Positions 22,824 through 36,500 of a stretch of 64,000 nucleotides of DNA are shown one piece after another; positions within the stretch are counted from its first letter, which is position 1; the number at the start of each line of letters is the position of its first letter. The translations under genes and the position numbers were made by a program. The notes beneath the pieces were generated by a model, which searched no databases, had not been told where the DNA came from, and worked only from the letters and a program-made list of their open reading frames with translations. This stretch comes from Protea cynaroides (lineage: Eukaryota; Streptophyta; Magnoliopsida; Proteales; Proteaceae): the NCBI GenBank assembly GCA_028583415.1, contig CM053266.1:79056149-79120148 (forward strand). The letters run 5' to 3'.

Positions 22824-24949
22824 GCACAACAGGACTATTGCCAAGGGGAACCTAGCACGTCGACCCTCGCAAGCATCAAACTTGCAACGACACGCGCCGC
22901 CTAGCAAAATGTCAACTCACATCTCAATCTCAGAGTCCATATAAATGACCTTCGCAAAAGTGACCCTTGCTTATCTGCAAGTAGGACGTTGAACATGCTA
23001 ATGTGCTTGACACGCAACCGCCTACGGCATGCTTAAGTCAAATCCAGCTCAAATTACTACAATAAAAGAAACTTAGCAACACGAGTCCAAGGTCAAACTT
23101 TTATCAGAGACACTAATTACAGACTTTCATTGTTGTAATTAAGGGTGCAAGTTTGACCTTGACTACCTAACCTGTTTGAACCCACCTTGAGGCAGGACCA
23201 AACCTACCCTGAACACTTATAGGGCCAGGTTTGGGCCTAATTTTTATTAAACCTTGGTAGGGTTGGGTTGGGCCTGGGTTGTAAAACCTGCACCCAGAAA
23301 ACCCGACCTAACTCAGATTTTCTTACCGTGTCAGGGTTTTCAACCGTCGATGAACCAGACCCCATGTAAACCTGAAGACCTACTTGAACTAGGTATGAAC
23401 CAATTAGTAACATTTTAAAATTTCTAGACTAAGGGTTCATAAAACTCGTCACTGGTCTCAACAATCGGCCTCAACCAGTCCAAGCTGGACATCGCAACCA
23501 GTAAAGCCTAAACAGTCTACCCACGAAAGTTAAATTCAAAACTCCATTTCAAGGTAGGTTGTGGATATTCCCTGGACCTAGGGACGACCCCAATGGGTCC
23601 CACTTCACTCCTAACTGACCTAGAGTTGGTTGAGGAAGTAGAGAACCTAAGAGACTCCTTAGGATGCCAATTGGCAGTCCCTTATAGTCTCCGACCCTTT
23701 AAGGAGTTCTACCCCAAGAGGGAGACTCCTAAACCATAAAACCCTCTCCAAAACCCTCTCCAAAACCCTATCTCTCTCAAAACACCATTCGATATCATCA
23801 AACAGTAGTTCGAACCCACTGTAAGTAAACCCTACCCTACTTTATATCTGATCTTAAACTAAGTAGAATGCAAGGAAACTTGGTTTGCTTGGTTCATCAA
23901 CCATTAATGGAGCCTCCATCCATTGATGGTTGAGCACCGAAGAAGGCTTCATCGAATTCGAACTTAGGATGGACTTTGCAGAGATCGAAATGATAAACCC
24001 TAGTCTAGGTGATTAATTTATTAATGAATTCATAAAGTCTAGAATAGGATTCGTTAACCCTTGCAATGTCAGGCCATGGGTTGAACCATAGAGTTCCATA
24101 ACAAAGAGATCCGTGGTTGGAATCCTAGAGGAAGGAACCCAGACCAACTCTTCAGAGGAGGTCCAGTCACGACATACCGGTCACGAAATACGCATCTAGA
24201 TACGAGACCGGATGCATTTAGGAAGTTTATGAACAGAGCAACTGGCTCCGACAACCGGTCTCGACCAATCGGAGCAGGACAGTCGCAACCTGTTAGCCCT
24301 AGAAAGCCCTGTATGAGGTTGAATCAAATGTACAAAGTATCTAATGAGATTCCAATCCAATAGGTGACTCATACATAACCAAGAGTGACCCTTTGACTGG
24401 GAATAATGATCATCTGCAAATCTCAGGTGAGGGAACAGTACCCCTGTCCTATGTATGGAATGTTTTTTATTTGATTATTCCTGTGAATGTATTGAATTGA
24501 TTTGATAACAAGTCATCCAATAATTATCTTGCATGCATTTGCTTCTTTATTAAGAATGTTGTGAATGTGTGTGAAAGTGTATGTGCATCGTGAGCAGTGG
24601 TGACACGGTCGATGACCACAAAATCTGACTCACTTGATTCTTTGGCTTGTAATGTTCTAGCACCTCTAGCGGGATAACAACATCTTGGGGGGGGGGGGGG
24701 GGGCAAAACCGATGGACTGAGAGTTCTGCTGCGTGTGTGTAGGAAAACTACAAGGGATGACATGTAGAATGATGATTAATGTAACAACCCATATATGTGA
24801 CCCTAGCCAACAGGGGGTTAGGAGTTGGTACGGATAGGGGAAGGGGGGGAGGTGTTGGAAATGTTCATTGGAGTGTCATTAGTCAAACCTTTGCCCTAGT
24901 ATTGTTTATCTTGGGATAGCTGTTGGTATAGATTGGTGAGCACCCCTTC
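22824..24949. other. Unassigned repeat-like sequence
   Basis: No coding region recognised. 23130-23420 has gggttgggttgggcctgg-like composition seen in dispersed plant repeats. 23720-24949 shares layout with the LTR family (CT-rich leader near 23740-23790, accggtc words) and may be the left part of the old LTR that continues at 27271; its start was not located. A run of 17 G lies at 24687-24703. Confidence 0.4.
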
Positions 24950-27270
24950 TGTAAGACCCGCACTCTACTAACTCAGTCTAACCGTGTCGTGCTAGGTCTT
25001 CCCATCATTGTCGTGTGAAGAAAGATTACGAGACCAAGTAAGCGAATCGACTCAAAAACACTTAAAATTAAGTGTATGGTCGACTACCTGAGTAGGTATA
25101 GTCGACCATACGATGAGAAATGAAGATCACTGATAATTAAATGTACGATCGATACATTAAACTTATGGTCGATGGATTTTGCCACCGTACGTCCGATCGT
25201 ACTCACCTAAATCAGACTTCGGAGTTTGAAAACTTTTCAAATAAAGGGGGGATCTCTTTCCTATTGTTGGAGAGCTCTATATGGAGAGTTTCTCTCTATA
25301 TAAAGGACGTCCCTCAATCCTTTTTCACTCTTTTGGAACATTATCAAACCCTAGACCTAAGGGAGGAAGAGAAAGGAAGAAAAGGAGAAGAGGAGAAGGA
25401 GAAGAAGACTAAAAGGAAGGTTTTGCAGAGAAGGTTCTAGCTTTCTACTATAAGCCAATGTATGAAACTTACCTCCGAAGATGTAAATCCTATTGAATAA
25501 GGTTTCTATTGTGGATTGGGGATGTTAAACTATTATGATCCATGTGATCCTTGAGTAAATCTCAAGGAATACCCATGAGGGATGGGTTTAGGGATAATAG
25601 TTAATGAGAAACTGTAAATAATGGCCATAGAATAACCTTATGAAGAACCCAAATAATGAGCCAAGAAATCGACTCAAGAAGAACTCGGATTGAAAGTAAT
25701 ATTGATTAGAAATCATATGGTTACAGCTATGGTCGACCATAGGGTGATCAGAGAGTCGACCACAGTCATTTGGGAAGAATTCAGGAAATGTATGATCGCA
25801 AGTGTGGTTGCATATAGTGCAACAGTAAGGGATCGATCGTACGTGGTATGGTCGACACAGGCATGTGACCATAGGACCAATCAGTCACCTATCAATGGTC
25901 AGATTCGACTTCCGACTACTGTAACATATACACATGAATCGTAACTTAAATTCATATAATTCCTAGGTTGCTAAATTAATTCAAAGAAAATTTCAAGGCT
26001 TGAAAGAAAATCGAATATCTTTAAAAGGTGAGGGAATAAGACCTAAACTAATTGGATAATAACAAACTATTTTATTTTATTGTGTCCAACATCATGATTG
26101 ATTCTATGCTTACTTGTTTGTAATGTGTATCTCACATGTCATTCAATATTATTGCTATATTCTGTTCATGGATATTTATTTCTGTCTATTTATAACATGA
26201 TGATGATGATGCTAGGAATATGCATGTGATTGTGTGTGTGGTTAGTGTGCTGGATGCGAGTGGAGCATCAGGGGGAGGATGTGGCATTGTGGATCAGCCT
26301 AGTTATCAGACTCTAGTCCTATCTCTACTTAAGTCTTGCCCACTGATATCTTCATATCGTCATTACCTTTGCAAAATTATTTACGTTGTAGGGCATCAGG
26401 GGAGGTAGTCTTGGACTGTGTGGTCTCTGACTTTGTCGGGGGGCCTTAGCTCTATCTCTATGGACGTATTGAGGGATGCTGGGGTGAGGCCTTGGATATA
26501 TTTGGATGGCATTAGGATTGATTAGTTGCAAACCCAGTTTGCAAGCCCTTGCTAATAGAGGCTTACGTGTTGGTATGAGTAGGACATCAGGGGAAGTATT
26601 GGCGGTGTGTGATCCGGACACTTTAGCTCTATCTCTATTCCATGGTTGGTGCATGTGGGTCGGCAATGGTGTTTGATCCATTTGACGGATTCACACCCTC
26701 GTGTATAGAGGTGCGGTGGTTGCCAATCCTTTCTATAGCACATTGCAAACTTAAAAACCAAACCGAATATATGAATTGAATGCATGCATATGTTTGCGCA
26801 TTATTTTGTTTATTCACTAAGCCGTGATGTATGCTCACCCTCTGGACTTCGAATATTTTTAGTTGATGATGCAGGTCTTATTGTAGAAGACTACGTGAAC
26901 GCACCATCGTATGGACACATGGCGGCTATGGACGTAGAAGCTATAGAAGATGCGCATGATCCGTCATACGAGTGCAACCAATGTGTTTTTGAGTAGTTTA
27001 GTTATGTTTGAGTACTGGAACATGTAATGGATTATTGACTTTATGTCTTGAGTTATTTGGAGATAACTGGATTAAATATTTATTATATCACTGTTAGACC
27101 TCAGTTCATTATTTATAAAGACTTCCGCTTGTTAATTTATTATCTCTGATTATTACCGTGGAAAGTGTTTAATTTGATATGGTGGGTATGGTCTATACGA
27201 GATCCTGGTTGAACCGTTGATTTATGGACGGTTCATCACACACTGGTTAGTCCAGAATTAGGGTGTGACA
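24950..27270 (+). mobile_element. Solo LTR, ~2.3 kb family, subfamily B
   Basis: 2321 bp from TGTAAGACCCGCACTC to AGGGTGTGACA. It has a TATA-like tctatataaaggacg at about 25292, a (GAT)n run near 26202 and acttccgct near 27120. Flanking pentamers are CCTTC (24945-24949) and CATTC (27271-27275), 4 of 5 matching. It sits inside an older LTR of the same family, whose 3' part follows. Confidence 0.85.
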
Positions 27271-27996
27271 CATTCTCTCTTATGCATGGAGGTTATGGTC
27301 AGCTTTGGTGAGTGTGGTCAGGCCTTCCCATAGCTATAGCATACATTATACCAGATCAATAATATTAACTAGAGATAATAATCTGATCATGCATATTGCC
27401 ATTTGCCTGTCTATTTTCTCATGAGCTCAAGTTGGAGAGCTTACCCTTGTGTACACAAATTTTTTAGTTGATGTTGTAGGTAACACTGTAGCTGATTATG
27501 AGAATGCTCTGACTGTTACTTCTATGGCGCATATTGATGTACAATCTCTGGAGCGAGACGAACATGATGCTGACTATGAGTGTGACGCATGCGTGTTCGA
27601 GTAGGAGAAGCAATGGACGTTGTGTTGATTACTGGAGGATATTGAAGTTTAGTTTAGCTTATTTATTTATTTTCATTTACTTTTTACGAGTATTATTTCA
27701 TAGCCCAGTGTTATAGGGTTGAATTAAGAATGATTTTTATTTGATGGTAGTTGATGGATGAACCAGAATAAATTGATACAATGTTACTTATTTTATTTAA
27801 AGTATCAATAGAAGCTTAGTTGATTTAGTTATTTCCACTATTTATATAACTCTGATTAATTAATTGGTGACATTGGTCGTGTTGTGGGTGAGACGGGTAT
27901 GACACCGTTATGTGATTCTGGGTTTAACTGAACATAAAATGTGTATCGGTTCAATCAACTCTAAAATTTTACATATCGTAAATTTGGGGTGTGACA
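27271..27996 (+). mobile_element. 3' part of an older LTR of the same family
   Basis: It shares the layout ttttttagttgatgttgtag, gattatgagaatgctctgac and a terminal TTTGGGGTGTGACA with the adjacent LTR, but is diverged. Its left part should lie just before 24950, which would make the 24950-27270 copy an LTR nested in an LTR. Confidence 0.65.
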
Positions 27997-29679
27997 AGGG
28001 TTGTAGCCTCGGGGCTAAGCCTGGCCCGGCCCAAACGGCCCAATATATATTATATATTATTTTATTTATCAACCCTAATTTTATTTTCCCATTCTCCTTT
28101 CCTCATGCATGAATGCATACTCTCACTCTTGCCTCTCTTCTTCCTTGCCTCCTTGCCTCCCTCCTCTCCTCAACCTCAATCCCCAATCCTTACCTTCACG
28201 AAGATGTTCATCCTCCAACAAAAAAATCGAGGCGTCATCCATCTGAGCGGCTCACCTCCTCTCTATCTCTTCTATGGTTTTGCCTCCTCATCAAGTATAT
28301 CTTTTAACCTCCTCTCTATCTCATTAACACACCCTCTTGTATCTTGTCATTAAGGTCTTGGGTATAATTAGTACATGGGGGTTGAGTAGGTTTCCTTTAA
28401 TTTGATCCAGCGACCAAAACACTCAACAAATCTCCATCAATCAGGACCAACCCGGCCCAATCAGGATCAATCAAGGTCGGGCTAGGTTAGGTAGAAACCT
28501 ACCAGAGTGGCTTGGTTTGTAGGCTTATTTGACCCTGGTAAGGCCCTACCATAGGTCCTTAAAGCTAGCCAAGACTTGATTGCGACCCTAGCAACGCTTA
28601 GGTATGATTCTAATAGTGACATGTATCTATTCCTTGAGATTCCACAAGATTAAATCTTTAACATTCTCCAATGCTTCGGTTTTTTATTTTTATTTTTTTT
28701 AGATAGGCCCCTAAAAGAATTGAAGTCATGACCTTTTTGATTGCGAGGATTGATCTTGTCAACTACACTACTCTTGGGGTTTGACAATGATTCTATACAA
28801 TGCTTTGGTTGATAATTATTTCATGGTGGGAGTTATTTGTGATACCTTTTTTTTCATGTTTCCACTGGTGAGGCATAGGAGATCCCCTCCACACGTTATG
28901 GGAAAAACCCTTTTTTAATTAGGTAAAGGAAAAAAAAATAAAAATAGAAATGGATTTGAAACTTTGACCATTAACTACATTTGACGATATTTGTCTCTCT
29001 TGTGTTTTTTAATAGACGATAATATTTGTTTCTTGCCTTTTTAAACTTACACTTTTTTTAGCACTCAATTCACGTGTATCACGTTTATCCACATGACCTA
29101 AGAAACTTGGGCAATGTGTTTCCTATGGTCTTTCCTAAAATGAACCACGGATTTATGATAACATCGTATATGAGTGTGTTATTGGGTTTCAATTTGGTTC
29201 GGTTTGATTCGATATGTAATGGATAAAATTAAATTCGTATTTTTATTAAACAGTTTCAAAACATTAGAATCGATTAATATCCAGTTTCGATTATTCGATT
29301 TTTAAATATTTTTGTTGTTACAAGGAAAAAGAAGAGAATTAGGAACCAAGAAGAAGGGAGAGAGGAGAGGGACACTCCAGAAAAATATTAAAATGATTTT
29401 AATCATCCATAAAAATGAGTTGATGATAAAAAAAATAAAAAAGTAGGCCTGAAATACATTAAAATAGAATTTAATTTTACAAATAGATATTCATCACTAA
29501 GGGATCAGAGATTAATCAGTTTTAATGGTTTCAATTAGTCTATTTATACAAGTTTTATTTTTGAAACTAGAATCGAATTGTTTAACTACATAGTTTCATT
29601 TTTTGAAATTAAAATTAAATCGTTTCATAAATGATTTCAGAGTTTTGATTTAAACGATTCGATTCAGATTGGTTACCTA
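27997..29679. other. Intergenic region upstream of ATG1
   Basis: No gene recognised. 28440-28600 carries cggcccaatcaggatcaatc and gtcgggctaggtt words resembling common dispersed repeats. 28680-29640 is AT-rich with several T-rich runs. It ends with GGTTACCTA, the target duplication of the MITE at 29680. Confidence 0.4.
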
Positions 29680-29884
29680 GAGTCCACATCGTCTCTTCCC
29701 AATGATTTTGGGAGGACATGGCCCACCACCCGATGACCCCCGCCACAGACCACCTTCGGGTGAATCCGAGACCACGCCAGCCGGTCGGCCTCGCGCCCGG
29801 CCCCGGATTCACCCAAGGCCATGGGCACATCCGTGTAGGCCATGGCGCCCTCCCAAAATCATTGGGAGGACACGATGTGAATAC
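29680..29884. mobile_element. Mutator-type MITE with 9-bp target duplication
   Basis: 205 bp with ~40-bp inverted ends sharing CACATCGT and CCCAATGATTTTGGGAGG. GGTTACCTA lies directly outside both ends (29671-29679 and 29885-29893); a 9-bp duplication is the Mutator hallmark. The centre is GC-rich (cggtcggcctcgcgcccgg). It lies about 660 bp upstream of the ATG1 start codon. Confidence 0.85.
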
Positions 29885-30059
29885 GGTTACCTAACCATCC
29901 TTAATATTATATACTATCCTACAATCCTCCGTTAATCAGAACCGCTCAATCAGCACGAACAAAATCCATTAGAGTCTGGATGAACGTACAAATGCCATGT
30001 CAGCCACCTTTTCCACGCCCTCTCTATGGATAACAGAAGAAGAAGAATACTACTTTTAG

Positions 30060-30547
30060 ACACGTGGGACCCTCAAAGTCATCGTCATGTTCACAACCGT
30101 GTGCAACAACTGCATATCATACGAAGAAGCGGAAAACGTATGCTCGCACGGCTAACGCAATTAAGTGCGTATTGCACATATTGCGTATCTTAGCGGTAAT
30201 GTTCTCAGGAGAGTTGCTTTTTTTGTTTTCTGGCCTGTTATCGTGCGCAGCACGTTCTGCTTTCCTGTTCGATGACATTTTGTTTTTGTGTTTTAAAATC
30301 AAAATCTCCCCAATCATATCTTCTCGATTTAATTAGAGGGTAACGTTATAAATTTATAAACAGTAGTGAGACTCCAGTGATGGGTAAATTTTCAGACGAT
30401 AATCTCATCTTTTGCTTCTATTAAACTATTTTCATTTTTCACAATCAAATCAAAGTTATCGTCTCTTCCCATTTCTCTCTCTCTCTGTTCGTTCTCGGAG
30501 CTCAAATTAGGGTTTCGAGCTGGTTAGGGATTTCGTTGAAGGTGTTG
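30060..30547 (+). promoter_or_regulatory. Probable ATG1 promoter and 5' UTR
   Basis: A G-box/ABRE-like ACACGTGG lies at 30060-30067 and a TATA-like TATAAATTTATAAA at 30347-30360. A CT-repeat (tctctctctctctgttcg) near 30474-30490 is typical of plant 5' leaders. The start codon follows at 30548. The transcription start is not visible from sequence; if the TATA box is used it would fall near 30380-30390. Abscisic-acid or stress control through the G-box is inference only. Confidence 0.4.
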
Positions 30548-33500
30548 ATGGCTCAACAGTCGACCAGAGCTAGGGTCGTTGGAGACTACATCGTAGGTAG
30601 AAAAATCGGATCAGGATCCTTCTCTGTTGTCTGGCATGCGAGGCATAGATTGCATGGTACGGAAGTCGCGATTAAGGAGATCGTGATTGAGCGTCTGAGC
30701 AAGAAATTGCAGGAGAATCTGTTGTTGGAGATTGATATTTTGCAGAAAGTCGAGCATCCTAATATTATTCGATTGTATAATATCATTAAGGTCGGTGGTT
30801 ATGCTTTCTCCCTGTCCTCTTCTTTTGGTTTTGATGTTTTTTTTTTTTGGATAATTTGTTCCATCGATATAGTGATTTTAGCAGTTTAGCTTGCTTATTA
30901 ACTAGTTAGTTGAATAATTCTTTGCACTTCCTTATGGCATTTATTGGAACGGATGTGGCAGAAAGACCACATGACGTATTATATGCTTAAAATATTGTAC
31001 TAACTTTTTTTTAGTTGTACTAATTAATTTTTTTTTCTTCTAGATAATGTTGTATAATTGTGACTTTTAGCACTGTTAAATTTTCACCACTAAATCCTTA
31101 GGAAAATTGTATAGTTTAACATCACTAAGACCTTCGGAAAAAGTGCAATAATTTGGAAGCTTAAATTTCACATTTTATGCGATTGAAGAAATTTGACAGT
31201 TTATGGGGTTGAAGTAATGGAAGACTATGCGTTTGCCGCAGTGGAAGAATGCTGCACATTGGATGTTATCTGAACTTTGTTCTTGCGACAATAGAAACAT
31301 ATTCCTGTGCCAGATTCTGAATTCTGGACAAACTTCAAGTGGATTATTAGCTTAGTTGATATTTCGCATAAGCATGGTCACTTCATCTACTGCTGTATTT
31401 TTGAATCATAAATCATCAAAATCTCCTTTCACTACCCTAATTGATCTCCGTCCTTTTCCTTTTTAGGATTTTCACAATGTGTCATTCACATACCTTAACT
31501 TAAAACCTTAAAATTTCAAAGAGTAAGATATTTGTATTTCTTTCCCAAAATATATTCTCGTAACAAACAGTTTGTACACCTGGGTGATAATAAAATTCAA
31601 ATCCCCTTCCCAGGTAAGAAAGTTTAGTTAAGGCCTTAAGGGTGAGGGAAGTCTCTGAAGAAGAAAGCCCTTGATTCCACACAAGGCCTAAGGGACAAGT
31701 AAACTTGTTTCTGTCCGGTTGATTCGAAGATTCATTTCCATATTGAACTAGAGGTAATCCCAGGTTGAACAAACTTGAGTGAACCTTTTGATATTGAGAG
31801 GGATTGATGCAGCTGCTGGGAAGAAGAGGCATTAGTGGTCTTTTCCTTAGTTCTAATTCTCAGTCAATAGGCAGGTCATGGGGTTTATATTAGACTTCTA
31901 ATTTTTATTTTTTTATTTTCTACAAATAAGTATTTATTATTTCCCTAGAAGCTTTAGGAATTTGATTTCAGTTCTGATTCTCAGTCAATAGGCAGGTCAT
32001 GGGGGTTTAGATTGTTGGATAACCTTAGAGGCATAGTTGTCAAGGTGACAAGGTATTGGAGGCGTTACAAGTGCGCCTAAGCGACCAAGGCGTACAATTT
32101 TTCAAGGCGTCACAGGTGCGCTTAGGCGACGCCTTGACAACTATGCTTGGGGGGGGGGGTGAAGAGGTTATCTTAGTGGATTTAAAATTTTTGGTTGATT
32201 GCCAAGTAATGTGATTGAAGAAGTAAAGCAAATATCATAATCACACTACCCAAAGATATATAGTGGTTCGAATTGGGATCATCCCAACCTACTCCACTTG
32301 TTCTCAAGTCTTCACTTGAGTTCTACTAATCTTCCTTTAAATACAATGGGTGGGGAAGAACACCTTCTTATATAATCTTTTCTATAAAGAAGAACCTTAT
32401 AATAATGTTTGTTCAAGGCCAAGGGGAACCCATTGAATCTCTTATGGATGAAGGGGTTCTTATATTGTTAAGTATGGTTAGACCAAAACAACTCTTATGA
32501 GGGCAAGAGGATCCTTGTGTGACCAAGTTCAGTTAAGCCACACACCCAAATACAATAATGAAAAAGGTAGAAATAACCTAAGCAAGGGGTGTGACAAATA
32601 CTCCTTGCAATGTGCAGTGATGATATGAAATGAGATGAGGATGCTTGCACAAATGATTTTTTTGATTGATGAGCTTGAGAGAAGTAGAGTTGAAAATCTT
32701 TGAAGGTTGAGCTTTGAGCTTTGGAGAGATATCTCAAGTTGAGCCTTGAGTGAGTAGATTTAATCTCTCTTGTGAAAATTGATTGCTAATTGCTATGTAG
32801 AGCTCAAGCTAATGTTCTTAGTTCATGTGAATGTTTTCTTACTTTTTGTCATAAGTGATTTGTTAAAAAGAGTTCTAACAACTATATTTTTTTGACTTCC
32901 AGTCAATCTTTTGGTCGATTGGTGGAAAATTGGCTGTTGCAAACTAGCCTTTTTTGTTTTACTGTTGGAAGGGTTTAAACCACCAGGTTGATGTTTGGTC
33001 AACTGGTAGATCTACCAGTTGGACGTCTTGACCTTTTGTCGGTCGATGTATAGTCTACTGGTTGATTCCGGTTGAATGAATACTGTTGAGAATATTACGT
33101 ATTTCATTTTTTGTCTAGATTCATTGTACTATCTGTATTGTATAATTGTACTATCTGTACTACCCTCATTGTACTACTTATATTGTACTACCTATACTAC
33201 CTCTTTCTTTCTTTGTATTCATTCTCACATTATAAATAAGAGGACCTCTGTCTATTACAGACAAGTCATTCCATCATTCAACATGGTATCAGAGCCAAGT
33301 TAGCTCTACCGCTAGATCCCTCCGCCGCCTCACCACCGCCGCCACCAACCTACCACCGCCGACCACCGACTTTCATTCTTTTCTTTTCTTTTTCTTTTGT
33401 TTTTTTTCTCTCCCCACTAGGGGCAGCAACCAAAGAGGGAATCATATAATGATATAGGTACTGTCCTTCTTTTTATCCCTCATTACGGATCATTTTTTTA

Positions 33501-36500
33501 TTCTCTTTATTGGAAATCAATTTTTTTTATCAGTCTGGATATTAATAATATGGTTCAGTCTGGTCGGATATCTATGAGTTTCTGAGTTTACCCCAATAAA
33601 CAAAAAAGTAGGTGTAAACTAGAATTGATTTCCATATATTATGTTGTACATGGGACAAGTTAGGATATCTGACAAGTGATATTTCTACTTTGATCTCCAT
33701 ATATTGTGCTATAACCAAACAGGGAGGCTGTTCATATTGTTTTTGGGTGTTTGTTCTTGAATACACAACTCAAGGATGACATCTAAAGTAACCTCTTTTG
33801 GGATAGAGAGTTCTAAAATGGACAATCTCACTATTCCCACTAATACCACTAAACTTGATGGTGACAATTACCTAATGTGGTCTCGGGCCACCCAACTCTC
33901 AATTACAGCTTGGGGATTATCGGGATATCTCACCGGCACCAAGGAAAAACCTCTGACCAAGGACATTGTTTTGGAGAAATGGCATGCTGAAAATTCATTG
34001 GTAATACAATATCTCTTCAATTCCATGCAACCCATTATAGCCGAGGGCTATTTGTTATTGGATACTGCTGCACAAATTTGGAAGTCTGCTAAGGACACCT
34101 ATTCCCAAGTTGGGAATGCTGCTTTAATTTATGCCATTCAAAAGAGTGTTCATGAAACTATCCAAAAAGAATTGACTGTATCCCAATATTATACTAATTT
34201 GAGGAGCTATTGGCAAACAATTGATTTTTATGATTCTATTCATGCTAAATGTGAAGAAGATGTTACCCTATTTCACAAAAGGGAAGAGAAATACAGGGTT
34301 TATACTTTTCTGGCAGGACTAAATGTGGAGCTTGATCCTATTCGCTCACAGATTCTCAGCAGGGACCCTTTCCCCACCCTCTAACAGGCTTATTCCATGG
34401 TTCAGTTAAAGGACCAACGACGAATAACAATGTTGTCTCCTTCTGTTCCGGATAGGTCTGCTCTCCAGACAAATAATCAGACATACAAGAGTCCTCCTGT
34501 TTCCCGCGATGCTATCAAATGTGAGTATTGTAGCAAGCTGTGGCACACCAAAGACACATGTTGGAAACTTCATGGCAAACCGGCAGATTTTGAAGCAAAA
34601 CGCTTGGAAAAAGGTATGCACAAGGCAAAGTCCTCCCACGCACCTCAGACACATCAAACTGAAGCAAGTCCTCCTATTGGTCCTCTGCCACAACTCTCTG
34701 CACAAGAGCTTCAGACTCTCCGGTATCTCCTTCGACTACCTCCTGCGACTACAAATCAATCATCCACATCTGCATCTACCAATCCAGTTTCTTTTTTTGT
34801 TGAGTCAGGTATTTCCCATGATGGTCATTGTGCTTTCTCTGTCTCTAGCCCTTGGGTTATAGATACTGGAGCCACTGACCACATGACTGGTTCGTCTGAG
34901 TCTTTTTATTTATACTCTCCTTCTTCTGGACATAATACTGTGAAGGTCGCTGATGGATCCCTCTCTCCTATATCTGGAATTAGATCCATCCACTGTTCTT
35001 CCTCCCTTGATTTGAATTCCGTTCTACATGTTCCTAATTTATCCACAAATTTACTCTCCATTAGTAGTCTTACAAAGTCTCTAAATTGTAAAGTAACATT
35101 TTTTCCTACCTATTGTGTGATACAGGATCTGGAGAATGGGAAAACGATTGGACATGGTAGTATGCATGGTGGCCTGTACTTGCTTGACAATGGTCGTTCA
35201 GCACCTTCCTCCCATTCCGCAGTCAGTACCCTTCAGCAGTGGCACCGCCATCTTGGGCATCCCTCTTCTGTTGTTCTATCTCATTTTTTTCCAAAATTAT
35301 TTAAACAATGTAATAAAGACGAGTTATTATGTGAGGCTTGTGTTTTGGCCAAACAGACTCGTATTTCTTATTTACCTTCTGTTTCGAGAAGTCCTTGTAT
35401 CTTTGATTTAGTCCATTCTGATGTTTGGGGTTCAACACGGACTACCTCTATTTCTGGTCATAGGTGGTTTGTAACCTTTACTGATTGTCACACTCGTACT
35501 ACATGGGTCTATCTGATGCGTCAAAAAAATGAGGTCTTTGCATGCTTCCGCCATTTCCACAATATGATTAAGACGTAGTTTCAAACTCAGTTGAAGATGC
35601 TCCGTAGTGACAATGGTAAGGAATATCTTGAAGGATTTTTTCAGCAATACTTGGCTGATAACGGGATAATTCATCAGACAAGTTGTGTGGACACTCCTGC
35701 TCAGAATGGAGTCGCTGAAAGAAAGAACCGCCACTTACTCGAAACAGCTAGAGCACCAATGTTTGAGAGACATGTTCCCGCTCAATACTGGAATGATGCT
35801 GTCCTCACTGCAGCATCCCTGATCAACCGCCTTCCTTCTCGAGTTTTAGACAACAAGGCTCCCTTGGACATCTTACTTGAAAATTCTAATTTTGTTCTTC
35901 CTCCTAGAGTCTTTGGTTGTCTTTGTTATGCTCGTAATCATCGTTCCCCTGGCAAGCTTGATCCACGTGGATTAAAGTGTATATTCTTACGGTATTCTAC
36001 AACACAGAAAGGATATAAGTGTTATCATCCTTCCTCTCGTCAGGTCCTTGTTAGTAGAGATGTCATTTTTCATGAGCATCTCTCTTATTATCAGGCTCCT
36101 CTTCAGGGGGAGACACAGACAATTGAAGCTGCACCTGATATCCCTAATGTACTTATACTGAATATACCTGATGTACCAGAAATAGTCCAAAAACAAGTGC
36201 TCGATACAGCTGCATCGTCCAAGCATCCAACCACCAAGCCATTTCTGCAAGTTTATAGCCGTGCCAAAGACAAGCAAGGAAAGGCCACTACTACTCCTGC
36301 ACATGTCCCTTTGCTAGCCCTGGATCCAGAAACTGAGTCTACTGAGCCTTCTTCTGGTAAGGAACTTACTCCTTCTTCTGATCTTGATCTTCTAATTGCA
36401 CTTCGAAAAGGAACTAGGGCCTACACCCTACATCCTATTTCCAATTATATTTCCTATGACTCCCTTTCCCCTTCTTTCCATGTTTTTGTGTCTTCGCTCT

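Noticed and set aside
27997..28600. Possible TIR element with agggttgta and rc-agggtcgca ends
   Set aside because: Ends are similar for only about 9 bases and no target duplication was found.
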